NCBI GenBank assembly: GCA_950097015.1 | Contig: CATNEN010000035.1 | Span: forward strand, 801,001 to 865,000 | Source of the DNA: Macrostomum hystrix | Lineage: Eukaryota; Platyhelminthes; Macrostomidae | Reading direction: 5' to 3' | DNA: 64,000 nt | Shown here: positions 13,618 through 23,310 of the stretch, in pieces | Layout: each line of letters begins with the position of its first letter | Position numbering within the stretch: the first letter of the stretch is position 1 | Notes under the pieces: generated by a model | Seen by the model: only the letters and a program-made list of their open reading frames with translations | The model's database searches: none | Told to the model about the DNA's origin: nothing | Program-made: the position numbers and the translations under genes

Positions 13618-14126
13618 GTAGGAGTGTCCGGTTTAACAGTGATTGATATATTTTAGCTTCGAATATAAAGTCGGGTATTTTGTCTTGTTGCATTGCGCAC
13701 GTCGTTAACGACAAAAACGTCCACAGCGAAAAATCTTCCAGAGCAAAAACAGTAAGTTAATAGTAACTGGATGCTGACGCAAGCCATATTACGTTACAAA
13801 AATCTATGAAATCAATCAAGCCAGACTGAATTGCAAATGACGGAGCGACATTGAATGCAATGTCGCTCCCTCCATTCAAATTCCTGTGTGAAACTTGACA
13901 GAGTTATGTGAAATAATGTTTTTGAAAGGTACTGTGGTTTGATTATTTTATGCTACGTGTTTTATGGTACAGTCGTTTTACTGCAATAGGCCTATTCTTA
14001 GAAAATTGTTCGTCTGAAATCAGGTGCTGGATTTATTTACCGCTATGTTAATACTTACGCACTCAGTACTTACGACACCCAATCTAGTTAAGCAGCACCA
14101 TTGTAACCTACATTTACGATTTACGA
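13618..14126. other. Possible 5' flank of an HSP70-like fragment
   Basis: A TATA-like TATAAAG (about 13667) is followed by CAGTAAGTTAATAG (about 13750), which resembles an exon end and splice donor in a 5' UTR. The HSP70-like ATG lies 370 bp downstream. No other feature is seen. Confidence 0.3.
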
Positions 14127-14213
14127 ATGTCTAAAACTCCAGCAGTCGGTGTTGATCTAGACACGACCTACTCGTGCGTTGGCGTTTTTCAGCGAGGCAA
14201 AGTTGACATTTAA
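14127..14213 (+). pseudogene. HSP70 N-terminal fragment, 28 codons
   Basis: The frame reads [20 protein letters not shown] then FQRGKVDI and stops at TAA. It matches the first 28 residues of cytosolic HSP70/HSC70 almost exactly. The invariant Gly of the phosphate-1 loop (DLGTT) is Asp here, which would be expected to impair ATP binding. No HSP70 sequence follows in any frame in the next kilobase, and the stop falls where IANDQG should be. It is either a truncated duplicate or a first exon whose partner was lost; a GT at the break (AAAGTTGAC) is a poor donor. It lies just outside the decayed gypsy element. Confidence 0.85.
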
Positions 14214-14500
14214 TAAGCTCCTAAATAATATTTTGGAAATCAAGCTATTTGTCTAAAAAGCCTATTTGTCTTGCTATTGCGCTCGTGCAAAAATTTTTAG
14301 AGGGAAGGGGGTACGTATCATTGACATAGAGAGTTATTATTAGCATTTGTCTAATATTGCAATAGAAAATATTCTTGGTAATTGTAAATGATATAATTAA
14401 AATATGAATATTGCCAAGTAACTAAATAGTGATTGTAGTAGGGATGCTTTTATCATTAAAACAAAGTAAAATTCGTACCTATGCTCTTCTTCAACTTATT
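14214..14500. other. Short AT-rich stretch without recognised features
   Basis: Lies between the HSP70 fragment and the 3' end of the gypsy pol remnant; nothing recognised. Confidence 0.5.
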
Positions 14501-16036
14501 CATCTTCAAAGTAATCTCTCGCATCTTCGAATACATCTTCATCATCTTGATGTACTTTCTGCTCTTTGAGAATTCCCAGATCAGTCTGACAGCTTCGATG
14601 CTTCAATGAGCTTCTGCTAGTCAACTGTTTTGCTGGCATCTCTTTCTAAATCACACGACCACCGCGGACATCAGTGCCGGTTTCCTCGATTCCTTCAGGT
14701 GGTGGGATCAGTCCTAACTGGCTATCTGGTAAGCTCACCTTTGGTTCACTTTCTCTCAATTCTAATTCAGAGTCCATTTTACGGTCAATTTGTGTTGGCT
14801 TTGTACTATCAGTCTCAGCAGTTCGTCGGTATAGACTGTCAGCGTTGCTGTGCTTGCTGCCCGAATGTCATACTAGAACTCGCTTAGCCGCTCAATACAA
14901 CAACCAAGGATTCCTTGTGCTTCAGTCTGGCATAGAAGCCATAGGATCGCCTTGTGATCAGTGCAGGGTAGAAACCACTTGCCAAGAGATAAAATCGGAA
15001 GTGCTTCATCCCATCAACCAATGCTAGCAATTCTTTTTTGGTGATTGGATATCTCTTTTCGGAGTCTTTCATAGCTCGGCTAAAGTACGCGATTGGCCTT
15101 TCAATGCCATCAGATTGTATCTGTCCAAGACAGGCGCCGATTCTATCTATTGTCGCTAGCATCAATGTCTAGGACCATTCGTACTTTTTCATTCTCAGAA
15201 AACTCTGGATAGGCAAGTACTTTAGTGGACATTAGCTTATTGCTTTAACAGTTCAAATGACTTAGTATGTACTTTAGTCCATTTTTCCTTGAAATTCAGC
15301 ACTCCCTTCTTAGTTAATTGAAATAACGGGTGTGCGGCATCAGCATAATTCTTAACAAATCAGCAATAGTAATTGCACAATCCAAGGAAGCTTCTTAATT
15401 CTTTAACATCCTTAGGCACTGGCTATGTTCTAATAGCTTCAATCTTCGCCGGGTCTGTTCTTATTCCATTGACTCCGACTACATGTCCTAAGTACTTTAA
15501 TTCTTGCTGAAATAAATTGCACTTTTTAGGTCTTAGTTTCAATCCAGCTGTTATTAATCTTTGGAATACTTCCTTTAGATGACTGAGATGTTCTTCAAAA
15601 GTCTTAGAGTAAGTCACTATGTTGTCAATGTAAGACATGGCAAACTTATGCTAAATGCCAGTTAAAACTAGATTCATCAATCTTTGAAATGTACCGGGGC
15701 GCATTAGATAGTCCCTGCGCCATGACTTGATATTCAAATTGGCCTCTTGTTAACGTGGAAAATTCTGTCATGTACTTATGTTCCTCATTTATGGGAACTT
15801 GCCAATAACCGGAATTAAGGTCAAGGCTGCTGAAGTACTTCTGAAGGCTAAAGGCTTCTGGTTAGGTGTGAGAATGTCTCCTGGATGTTCAGTAGAGGAT
15901 ATGGATAATAATTCACTCTTGAGTTTAGAACTAAAAAATCACTGACAATTCTGATAGTTCCATCCTTCTTAGGTACGATGACCAATGGTGTTGAATAGGT
16001 ACTATAGCTTGGTCTTATCAAATTCTTAGCAAGCAT
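14500..16036 (-). pseudogene. Gypsy pol remnant: RT palm, RNase H, C-terminal tail
   Basis: RT pieces: IRPSYSTYSTPLVIVPKKDG at about 16015 down, then the catalytic-site block MSYIDNIVTYSKTFEEHLSH near 15638 down, where the YxDD box reads YIDN. FQQELKYLGHVVGVNGI follows. RNase H (15165-14884) includes PIAYFSRAMKDSEKRYPITK and KELLALVDGMKHFRFYL. Past it, an H-S-G-S-K-H-S-NADSLYRR block marks the usual end of RNase H, and a Glu/Asp-rich tail stops near 14505. Several frameshifts and stops separate the blocks. It is non-functional. Confidence 0.88.
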
Positions 16037-16046
16037 GTCATCTAAT

Positions 16047-16327
16047 CATACATGCGCAACCTCCCAAATCTTAGCCGGCCGTGCGACTTAGTTTTTGCTC
16101 TCATTTGCGACTTAGTTTGTTTCATTGCTCTATTTACGACTTAGTTTGCTCTCATTTGCTCTCTTTTTCTCTCCCCTTTTTCCTTTTCTTCACGCCTTCC
16201 TTTTTTGTCCCTTGGTCCCCCCTTTGATTTTTTTGCGCTTGGTTGATTGGTTTTTGCGACTTACCTTGCTTGGCCCTCGTTTCACCCGGCCGGTTCGGCT
16301 GGGTCGGCCGGGTGTTGCGCATGTATG
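16047..16327. mobile_element. 281-bp MITE with 8-bp target duplication, inside the gypsy RT
   Basis: Terminal inverted repeats of 14 bp, CATACATGCGCAAC, are perfect at both ends. Flanking CATCTAAT is duplicated (16039-16046 and 16328-16335). Inside are three imperfect copies of GCGACTTAGTTTGCTCTCAT and a long pyrimidine run. An 8-bp duplication fits the hAT superfamily, but the ends do not look like the hAT at 10.3 kb. Related to the 1-kb element at 11.77 kb. Confidence 0.92.
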
Positions 16328-16335
16328 CATCTAAT

Positions 16336-16523
16336 TGATCATCCACTTGCTTTTGCAAAAGCGGCGGAATCCGTCTGGTAGGAATCCGAACCGGTGTGGT
16401 GTCTTTCAATGAAATTTCGTGGGTCACCAAGTGGGTCAGACCCATTTCCTGACTGGTCTGAGAGAATGCTTCTCTGTGTTCTTTCACCAGCTCAATAACT
16501 TTGTCTTTCTGTTTGTCAGTCAT
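16336..16523 (-). pseudogene. Gypsy RT, N-terminal segment
   Basis: Encodes LVKEHREAFSQTSQEMGLTH, then HEISLKDTTPVRIPTRRIPP and LLQKQVDDQLD, the conserved stretch before the RT fingers (H.I......P...R.RRIPP). It is interrupted by the MITE at 16047-16327 exactly at the VDD-[Q/M]L region, and resumes at 16036. On its upstream side the 10.6-kb LTR element is inserted at 16549. Confidence 0.85.
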
Positions 16524-17154
16524 ATTTTCTCCTAGATTGATCTCAGTGTGATGTGGAGTGTACTTCGGAATCGAGTGGGGTTGTGAGCCAGCCTAATTTT
16601 TTTTCAATTTTTAGCAAGTCAATAATCGCGACCCACATAGCAGCTGGCCGCAGAACACCATCATTAATCTTAGGGCCAGACTTGGGGCGGAGGTGAATTA
16701 AGTAGCCGCCGATTCCCTTTGTCTCGGATCTGTCTAGTCCCCTGTAGGAGTGACTGATCGCGGAAATAGCAATACTGTATGGACTAGTTTAGGTTATAAT
16801 TCCCCTCCAAACCGCGATCAGATTGTCGGGATCACTCATGCGTTTAGAGTGAGCTTTAATTCTTCATGTCCCTCTTCTTTACTGTAACCCGAGCCGAAGC
16901 TCGATTATGACCTTTCCCCCTTTAGATACATGTAACGACACTATAGGCAGGTCGGCGCCTGCGCTTCCCATATCCCGGCGGGATCACAATCATTGGCCGA
17001 CTGCCGGAAGACGCTCCTAGTGGGGCATCTGGCGATTCTCGCCGCCGCTTCAGTGGGCAATTGGGGTGGCATTATGCCGACCCGATTCCTCGCTGACAGG
17101 CCGGCGAGCATGTGGGTTATTTTGATGAATGCGAGGTTGGCGGAGCTGCAGGAC

Positions 17155-17162
17155 TATTTAAG
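17155..17162 (+). promoter_or_regulatory. TATA box of the 5' LTR
   Basis: TATTTAAG inside GGACTATTTAAGAGAGCG. The same box is kept in the 3' LTR (25421-25428) and, inverted, in the diverged solo LTR (46246-46253), which supports it as functional. Transcription should begin near 17185. Confidence 0.65.
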
Positions 17163-17624
17163 AGAGCGCGCTGCGCTGCCCCTAGGAGGACCGACCTACC
17201 TTCGGACCTACCTTCCCCCGAACCTACTTTCCCGCCCCTACAACCTTTTTCCCTTGTCCAGTCCCGGAACTCGGTCCGTGGACTCTCCCCCTTCTAGGCT
17301 AGCACCTAGTCCCTGAGCCTAAGGCTCCAGATCATAGCAGCAGGCAACTACCTGCTAGTGCCCTTAAGCGCAAGCCACTTCTTTAGGTGCGCTCCAAATT
17401 GAGCCTTGAGCTCCCTGCAGTCTGGCCCCTTGCCAACTGTACTCAGCAATCCCTCACCTTTTCTCCCGTTCATTTGCATTCCCCCGCGAGATCGACGGCC
17501 TGCAGCCTGTCAACCAGCGTAGTCAGATAAGTAACCCGCGCAGCGGACTTTTATTGCTATCCCTAAGGGATTTACTATTTAGCTAGTGGGTAATAAGGGC
17601 AAGGGCAGGGATTTGATTTAGCCT

Positions 17625-17630
17625 AATAAA
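17625..17630 (+). promoter_or_regulatory. LTR polyadenylation signal
   Basis: AATAAA in GCCTAATAAAACTATTAAC, about 440 nt downstream of the expected start. It is repeated in the 3' LTR at 25891-25896 and kept in the solo LTR. Confidence 0.5.
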
Positions 17631-18893
17631 ACTATTAACTCACAGCTTATCTAACTTGTTGGGCAACTTAATAACAACTTAAATCCTTTTTACTATGCAT
17701 TCCACTTTCTCTTATTTTATCGTTAGACAGCCCTCAACCATGAGTGGCTAATTCACTAGGGGAATGGGCTCTGGCGAGGCCGAGCTGAAAGCTGCGGCAA
17801 GAAGGCTACTGTGAGCGCGCATGAAAGTAATAAGGAGCTAGGGATTTGCGAGTAATATGCGGAGCGTAGCATGTGTTTCTCTGCCAGGGGTGGGGGAATT
17901 CCTTGGCGGGTTTTTCCTCTCTTTCTGGCAGATCAAGGAGTGCGTGTCAACCTCCCTTGTCAATTAATGTTTCCCTTCTGTTCCCCGCCTCTCGCTGCCG
18001 CCGCCATGGGAGCGAGGGGTGTGATCTAATAATCACCGCTTGCATAATCACTCAGCCAGTGTTCTGCTCAATCTCTCCTGCCTCTGATTTCCTCATCTCA
18101 CACAGATTCGGATTTGCTAGTTATTTAATGTGTAGGCTGCAATCTAATGTAAGGAATGTGTCTAATGTCTCATGAGTAGGATTCTGGCTATGGATTTCTC
18201 ATTCGGGTTCGGAGTACCACCTTTCTAGACCACTGTAGCGCAGTTTCAGGAATCCCCTTGTGAGGCGTGACTCGATCCATTCTGGGGTTCTCACCCTAGT
18301 CTAAAACGGAAGTTACAGAATGCTCTATTTTTCGGCTTGTCTAAGATCTGTGTGACAAACTGGGAGCCGCGAGCTCCGGGGACCCAAGTTCCCAAATGTC
18401 TGCGGTGGCAACGTAGGCGCATTGGGTGGTGGCGCTACCTTCGATCATTATCCGCTTTGCCGATAGCCTTTCCGCATTTCTAAGACAAGAGCCTAGGCCG
18501 AGTCGACCACTGCTACCAAAGTTAGGAGTCAGTTACGAACATGCTACTGATGACAGTAGGCTATCTAGCCCTGTCCTATTCGCTTGCGGGTAGTCCGACA
18601 TCTATTTAGACTTTTAGCCGGTTTCGAGCACTGCTTGGGGTGGGCACGGCAGTCATGCCTGTGGCCTATGGGTTGGGTGGGACTGGCCAGCCTGAGGCCA
18701 ATAGGACCACTCACTTGCATCCTTTGTACCGCCTCATCTCTCCCTTCATCTCTCCCTTCATCCCTCCCTTCGTCATCCCTCTCTGCGACAACTCGCGGCA
18801 GCAGCGATCGACCTCCGACTCTATCGTCGTTTTCCACACTCCTATCTTTCATGAGGGCGGTCATCGGCTAGCAAAAGACCCGCACTATTTCAA

Positions 18894-18911
18894 TGGTGGC
18901 ATCGAGGTGGG
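18894..18911 (+). promoter_or_regulatory. Putative primer-binding site
   Basis: TGGTGGCATCGAGGTGGG starts one base after the LTR. It begins with TGG as expected for pairing with the CCA end of a tRNA, and its complement looks like a tRNA acceptor end. I cannot name the tRNA. Confidence 0.6.
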
Positions 18912-20226
18912 ATTTAGAAAGGGCGCGAAACGAACTTGAATTTCAATTGTTAGTTTAGCGCCGCAGATTTCTGTGGTAGCTAGCCGTAAGGGCTTCTTCT
19001 AGATTTCATCTTCCGTACGCCTAAATCTTATCTCTAGAGACTGGACTTCAGTTCGAGTAACCGTCAAATTAATTTTCCGAACAGTTACAATTTGTTTTCA
19101 ATTTAATTTAGGCTTTTGTTAGAGTTTCCAAAATTTCTGATTAGTGACTTTCTACTAAGAGTAGGCTGTGTGAGCGGACTTCATGCTAGAGTGTCTTCGG
19201 GTTATGTGGCTGCTGCAGGAGTCAGGGACTGTCTGTGGGGTTTCCCGCGTGACTGTTCTGGGAGGGGCCAATCTTAACGAAGGACCGGGCCATGCCGGTC
19301 AGGCCTCCTAACCGAGCGAAGTGAGCCCCCGGCAATGCAGCCGGGAACCGATGACTCGCTGAGCACCGGGGGTTGGTTCTCTTGGGCAGCTTGTAGGCCT
19401 GCTTACGTGTACCTGATTCTGAAAGTGTCACATAGCTTTGATCAAGTCTGACTTTGGTGGGGGACAGTTAGGGAGGCGGGACCTTCTGGGAGGTCTAGCG
19501 ACCCCCGTGCCCGCCTCTCGAAGCTGCCTACTTTAAGTATGGGCTAGAATTCGGTCGGCGCGTCTTTCTAAGAAACTCTCTGAGGGATGGTCTAAACGGA
19601 GAAACCGGGCTCTAAGCCACGGGCCCCTAACCGAGCGAGGTCTCAGATGTATAATTCCTGGGATCCCCAGCCTCGTAATCGCGGAGGCGAAGCCCCCGGC
19701 CATCCCAACCGGGAAGGGCCCTCTGAGCGAATCGGGGATTAGCCTTCTTTGAATGACTTTTTGAGTCGCGTGCTTTCCAAGGTAGGGAGATAGGCTGCTG
19801 CAGGCGCAAGCTTGCAGTAGTACTGGCCCCGCCGTACCTATAGTGTAACAGTCTGCTATAGGGTTGCTGAATGAGTGCTAGGTTAAAACCTAGACTTCTA
19901 CGAGCGTATGTCCCAAACTTAAGTGCGCGCAAGCAGTTGTCGGTAGCCAAGGCTGGAAGCAAAGCTAGCCAGGGCCCTGGGCCCTTTTCTCTCTCATTGA
20001 TCTTTGATCTCACTTTTGCTGTAGGATTGTTTGCTAGGAATAAGGAATTTGCTCGCGTCATTAATTAGGGCTGGATTTGACAACTCAGGCCATTCTCTCT
20101 CCCTCTCGCACGACCCCCGGTCGTGATCTGTGTTCCCTTTTCTTCTCCTTTTCCCCCATTGTTGCATTAGCGACAGACCCCCCCTCTTTTTCATTCGCAA
20201 AATCCTCATTCCTCTTTTGGCCGAAA
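18912..20226 (+). other. GC-rich 5' leader of the LTR element
   Basis: No gene seen. Two related GC-rich blocks begin CCTAACCGAGCGA (about 19306 and 19626) and each contains a GC-rich inverted pair such as CCCCCGGC...GCCGGG, so the leader is probably highly structured and may hold packaging signals. A pyrimidine tract (about 20110-20160) lies just before gag. Short open frames here are unrecognised. Confidence 0.45.
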
Positions 20227-21285
20227 ATGTCCGACCAGGAGGGTGAGGTGGTGGAAGTGGTTGGAGTCAACCGCCCACCCAGAGGCCGCGCCGCAGCTGC
20301 GGCGCGCGCCGAACCCCCAGCGGCTGCTGCAGCACAGCAAGCCGACCCTATGGAGCGCCTAGCGCTGCTTTTGGAGCGGCTAGAGGTGCGACGACCCCGG
20401 AACCACCGGGTCAAAGTTGCTATTGAACCCCTCGAATCCCGAAAGGATTCCTTCCCCCTCTGGCTTCGCCGATTTAACCTGAAGCTGGAGGCGGAGGGTG
20501 TCGAATCCGAGGAGGAGAAAATCCTCACCCTCCTCGCTCACCTGAGTGGCGAGCCCCTCACCGAAGCGCTAGGGTTGCCCCGCCGGGTGACCTACCTTAG
20601 ATTCGTGCAGGATCTGACCGAGGCCCTGAGTGGCGCCTGCACCCCCTACGCCCGGCTGCTGAGCGGGCGTAATTTGAAGCAAGGACGGGACGAGACGTAC
20701 CCCGCCTTCGCCGATAGACTCAGAACAGCGGCCCTGCAGGCCACCCCCAATGGCCACGGTGTGCACTTCGAGCGCGCTTTGCTGGCCTCTTTTATGGAGG
20801 GGATAGTGGCCCCACCCGAGGTGTTGGCACCCATCATGCGGATGGAATTTGCCACGGCTGAGGCCGCCGCCGCCGAGCTGCGTGCTGCCACGCAGGCGCA
20901 TGAAATGGCGGTGGAGCGGGACCCTCGCCGGCGAGTGCGCCAAATCAGGACAGGTTCAGATGACGAACCGGACCAGCCAGAGCCGCAGCACGGGCTGCTG
21001 GCAGAATTAACCAAGGTGACCCAGCAGCTAGCCGAGATTTCTCAGCAGCTGCGGGAAGCCAAGCCCAACTCCATTCCCCCTCTCTGCCCACACCCAAATG
21101 GGCATCAGTGGCACCCGAAGCGTGTAGAACACGGGGCTGCTGGCGGAGCGAATCGTGAGGTGGCGAAGGGAAATGGGAACGGGGCCGCCAATTGGAGGCA
21201 GTCCCACGGCCCCGAGACCCAGCCCGCAGCTCGACAGTCGGAGCGGCGGCAGCCGCCGCCTCCGACCTCCGAGAAGTCCGAGTGA
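20227..21285 (+). CDS. Gag polyprotein of the LTR element
   Basis: A 352-residue frame from the ATG at 20227 (context AAAATGT); the frame is open further upstream but that part is pyrimidine-rich leader. An Ala/Arg/Pro-rich N-terminus is followed by a capsid-like helical region: PLESRKDSFPLWLRRFNLKL, then EEEKILTLLAHLSGEPL and ARLLSGRNLKQGRDETYPAF, the usual retrotransposon gag pattern of a (F/W)L.(R/K)F start, a hydrophobic L.HL.G block and a later YP.FA.RL block. The C-terminal third is Gln/Arg/Pro-rich with a coiled-coil-like LLAELTKVTQQLAEISQQLR. No CCHC zinc knuckle is present; a lone CPHPNGH is the nearest. It ends at 21285, overlapping the protease frame by about 90 nt. Confidence 0.82.
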   Translation: MSDQEGEVVEVVGVNRPPRGRAAAAARAEPPAAAAAQQADPMERLALLLERLEVRRPRNHRVKVAIEPLESRKDSFPLWLRRFNLKLEAEGVESEEEKILTLLAHLSGEPLTEALGLPRRVTYLRFVQDLTEALSGACTPYARLLSGRNLKQGRDETYPAFADRLRTAALQATPNGHGVHFERALLASFMEGIVAPPEVLAPIMRMEFATAEAAAAELRAATQAHEMAVERDPRRRVRQIRTGSDDEPDQPEPQHGLLAELTKVTQQLAEISQQLREAKPNSIPPLCPHPNGHQWHPKRVEHGAAGGANREVAKGNGNGAANWRQSHGPETQPAARQSERRQPPPPTSEKSE

Positions 21286-21716
21286 ATGCACTCGGCCGAG
21301 TCCCCACCCGAGTGCGAACCCGCCCAAATCGCTCTGAGCAGCTTAGTGAGGTGTGGGTCGCCTTGGAAGTGGAAGGGACACCCCTAGACCTCCTCATCGA
21401 CACAGGGTCTATGGTAAATGTGCTCCCGGACTCGTTGTCATCAATCTTTCAACACTACCCATTCGAACCCCCGCAATTTTCTCTTTTTGCTTATAATGGA
21501 ACACCCATTGTCGCACAGGCGCAGGTCAGGGTCAAATTACAGGTTGGCACCGAAGCGCTGGACACCGTGTTCTTAGTGGTTGAGGGCGACTGCTCTCCCC
21601 TGCTCGGTGCCTCCTGGTTGGCTCATCATCATGCCATCGTTGACTTTGACTCGCGCCACTTAATCATATATCGTCAATTTCTCCCCTTTTCACTCAGGCG
21701 GAAGGCTAAATTTTAA
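21192..21716 (+). CDS. Retropepsin (aspartic protease) in the -1 frame to gag
   Basis: The frame contains VWVALEVEGTPLDLLIDTGS, then MVNVLPDSL, with the catalytic DTG at 21399-21407. FLVVEGDCSPLLGASWLAHH is the later (I/L)LG..(W/F)L block of gypsy-type proteases, and ends DFDSRHLIIYR. The protein would be made by -1 frameshifting from gag in the overlap 21192-21285; no canonical X-XXY-YYZ slippery heptamer was found there, so the mechanism is open. The listed start is only the first start-like codon in the frame. It ends at TAA 21714-21716 with no RT after it in any frame, which is highly unusual for a Ty3/gypsy-like pol. The protease should cleave Gag in trans or cis. Confidence 0.85.
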   Translation: MEAVPRPRDPARSSTVGAAAAAASDLREVRVNALGRVPTRVRTRPNRSEQLSEVWVALEVEGTPLDLLIDTGSMVNVLPDSLSSIFQHYPFEPPQFSLFAYNGTPIVAQAQVRVKLQVGTEALDTVFLVVEGDCSPLLGASWLAHHHAIVDFDSRHLIIYRQFLPFSLRRKAKF

Positions 21717-21871
21717 ATTGTGAGGGTCACCGTGACCTAGGATCAATCACCATTTTCTTTCCTCGCCCACCCCACCCCCTCCTCTGGTCGTCGACTTATT
21801 TAAGTAAGGGCTGGGAAAGCCAAGCAGGAAAGTTTTATTCTAGTTTAAGAACGAAGGGACTAGTCTCAGAC

Positions 21872-22453
21872 ATGGCAAGCTTTGGCACCGTCCTGGCGTG
21901 GTGGCTAGAAGTGGCCGCCACGGATTATCGCCGCGAACTGGCAGGGAAGAGGACCTGGCTGATGGTCCGCCTGTGGCTGTTACCCATGATAGGACGAGCG
22001 GCCCAAGCAGGCGTTGACCTCGCCCTTGCCTGCCAGCTGGCAGAATCTAGGTGGCTGGCCCAGGCGTGGTGCGAAGAGCGGGACCCTCTGCCGCCTAGGG
22101 GAGAAGACGAGGCAAACCTCCCTTGGAACCTGCGGTGGATGGAGTACAGCCCGCCAGCGGATTGGAGCATTACCATACCCGATGAGCTCGCGTCCTGGCT
22201 GCAAGCCAAGAGGATCCCAGGACAGGAAGAGTTGGAGCACCAGCTGGTCATGCGCCGGATCGGGATGCCAGAGATCACCCTGCGGTCAGCGGCAGACCCG
22301 GATTGGCGTGAGTGGCTCCACGGACATCGCATCGTCGAAGAGCCACCGCCCGGGGACAGCACGCTCGGCCGCATGGTGAGAGAGATGGAAGGCGAAGAAG
22401 CTAGCGAGGGACCGGTGGAAAGTACGCCCATCAAGGAGGCGGCCGAGGAATAG
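21872..22453 (+). CDS. Unrecognised tryptophan-rich ORF of the LTR element (193 aa)
   Basis: A clean ATG-to-TAG frame with good start context (GACATGG). It has about 12 Trp in 193 residues, many in the first 75 (LAWWLEV, RTWLMVRLWLLP, SRWLAQAWCEE), then LPWNLRWMEY, an acidic middle, PDWREWLHGH and a Glu-rich end. No signal peptide, no clear membrane span, no zinc finger and no catalytic motif I know; it is not Env, RT, RNase H or integrase. Just upstream, TATTTAAG (about 21796) resembles the LTR TATA box, and TAGTCTCAG before the ATG looks like a splice acceptor, so it may be made from its own or a spliced transcript. It sits where pol is expected. An accessory factor is possible; function unknown. 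Confidence 0.6.
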   Translation: MASFGTVLAWWLEVAATDYRRELAGKRTWLMVRLWLLPMIGRAAQAGVDLALACQLAESRWLAQAWCEERDPLPPRGEDEANLPWNLRWMEYSPPADWSITIPDELASWLQAKRIPGQEELEHQLVMRRIGMPEITLRSAADPDWREWLHGHRIVEEPPPGDSTLGRMVREMEGEEASEGPVESTPIKEAAEE

Positions 22454-22687
22454 GAAAGCGCAAGGTAGGGTCAACCGAGGTAGTGACCGTAGAATAGTAG
22501 GAACAGGACCACCATCTGTTAGGCCCCTGTCCCCTGTTCCCCCTTTGTCCCCTTCCTTTTTCCTCCCCCCTTTAATAATAATGCGCACTCTGCACTTTTC
22601 GCTCCTTTTCTCCTATTGTGCATGTTTTCCCTTTTCATCTAAAGCCGCCTTGGCCAAAAATCTCACACAAAAAAATTCTTATAATTT

Positions 22688-23310
22688 TAGCCAAAACCAC
22701 AAAAATACACATAGTGGGGTGAAATTCCCCTGATACTTTTTACATAAGATGCTTATCTAATTGTAGCAAACTAGGGTATGCACCTTCTTTTCTTAAAGAG
22801 CATTTTACTTTAATCGCACCACATCATGCATGGCACCTCTGCCTTATCTTGTTCATATTGGTGGGTCTGTGGGAGTTCAATTTAGGACAACTTCTAAATT
22901 AGGAGGGACACCAACCCGCTAAAGTGAGCGGGGTGGTATGCCATGGGAAATTCTATGTTTCTTTAAGGGAGGGAAGGCGGTTTCAAATCAAAAAGGCCAT
23001 CTCGGCGCCAAACCCTCTTAAAAACTCATATAAACTAATCAAAATCCAAAAACATACTTAGTGGGGTGAAACTCCCCTAGTACGAATTTTCGCATGAAAT
23101 ATTTTCGTAATAACTGCCGCAAACTAGGGTTCGCACCTACTTTTCGCAAACCTGCCTATCTTACATGTTCTCTATGCTTGGTTTCGGGAGTTTAGCTATA
23201 CCGGCTTCTATTTAGGGGGTATACCAACCCGCTAAAGTGAGCGGGGTGGTATGTTTCGGGAATTTTCTTCTTAATGTTTGTTTAAAGAGTGGGCGGTCGT
23301 AAATCAAGAG
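22688..23310 (+). repeat. Two diverged direct repeats, each with a conserved stem-loop
   Basis: Copy A (about 22688-22998) and copy B (about 23036-23310) share TAGTGGGGTGAAA(T/C)TCCCCT near the start, GCAAACTAGGGT, and a stem-loop ACCAACCCGCT-AAAGTG-AGCGGGGTGGT (22910-22937 and 23223-23250). The stem is 11 bp with one A-G mismatch and is longer by two pairs in copy B. Flanking sequence between the copies has diverged much more than the stem-loop, suggesting that the structure is under selection. Confidence 0.75.

Larger units (their letters stand above)
16549..18892 (+). repeat. 5' LTR (2344 bp)
   Basis: TG...CA ends. U3 is about 0.6 kb up to a TATTTAAG box at 17155; R ends after an AATAAA at 17625-17630; U5 is long, about 1.2 kb. 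Two open frames in the LTR (about 17112-17297 and 17873-18175, plus) are also open in the diverged solo LTR, with many residues kept. A CT-rich run (CTCCCTTCAT repeats) lies at about 18730-18780. Confidence 0.95.

Noticed and set aside
21192-21285. Canonical -1 slippery heptamer in the gag-protease overlap
   Set aside because: None of the form X XXY YYZ was found by eye, so no frameshift site is annotated.
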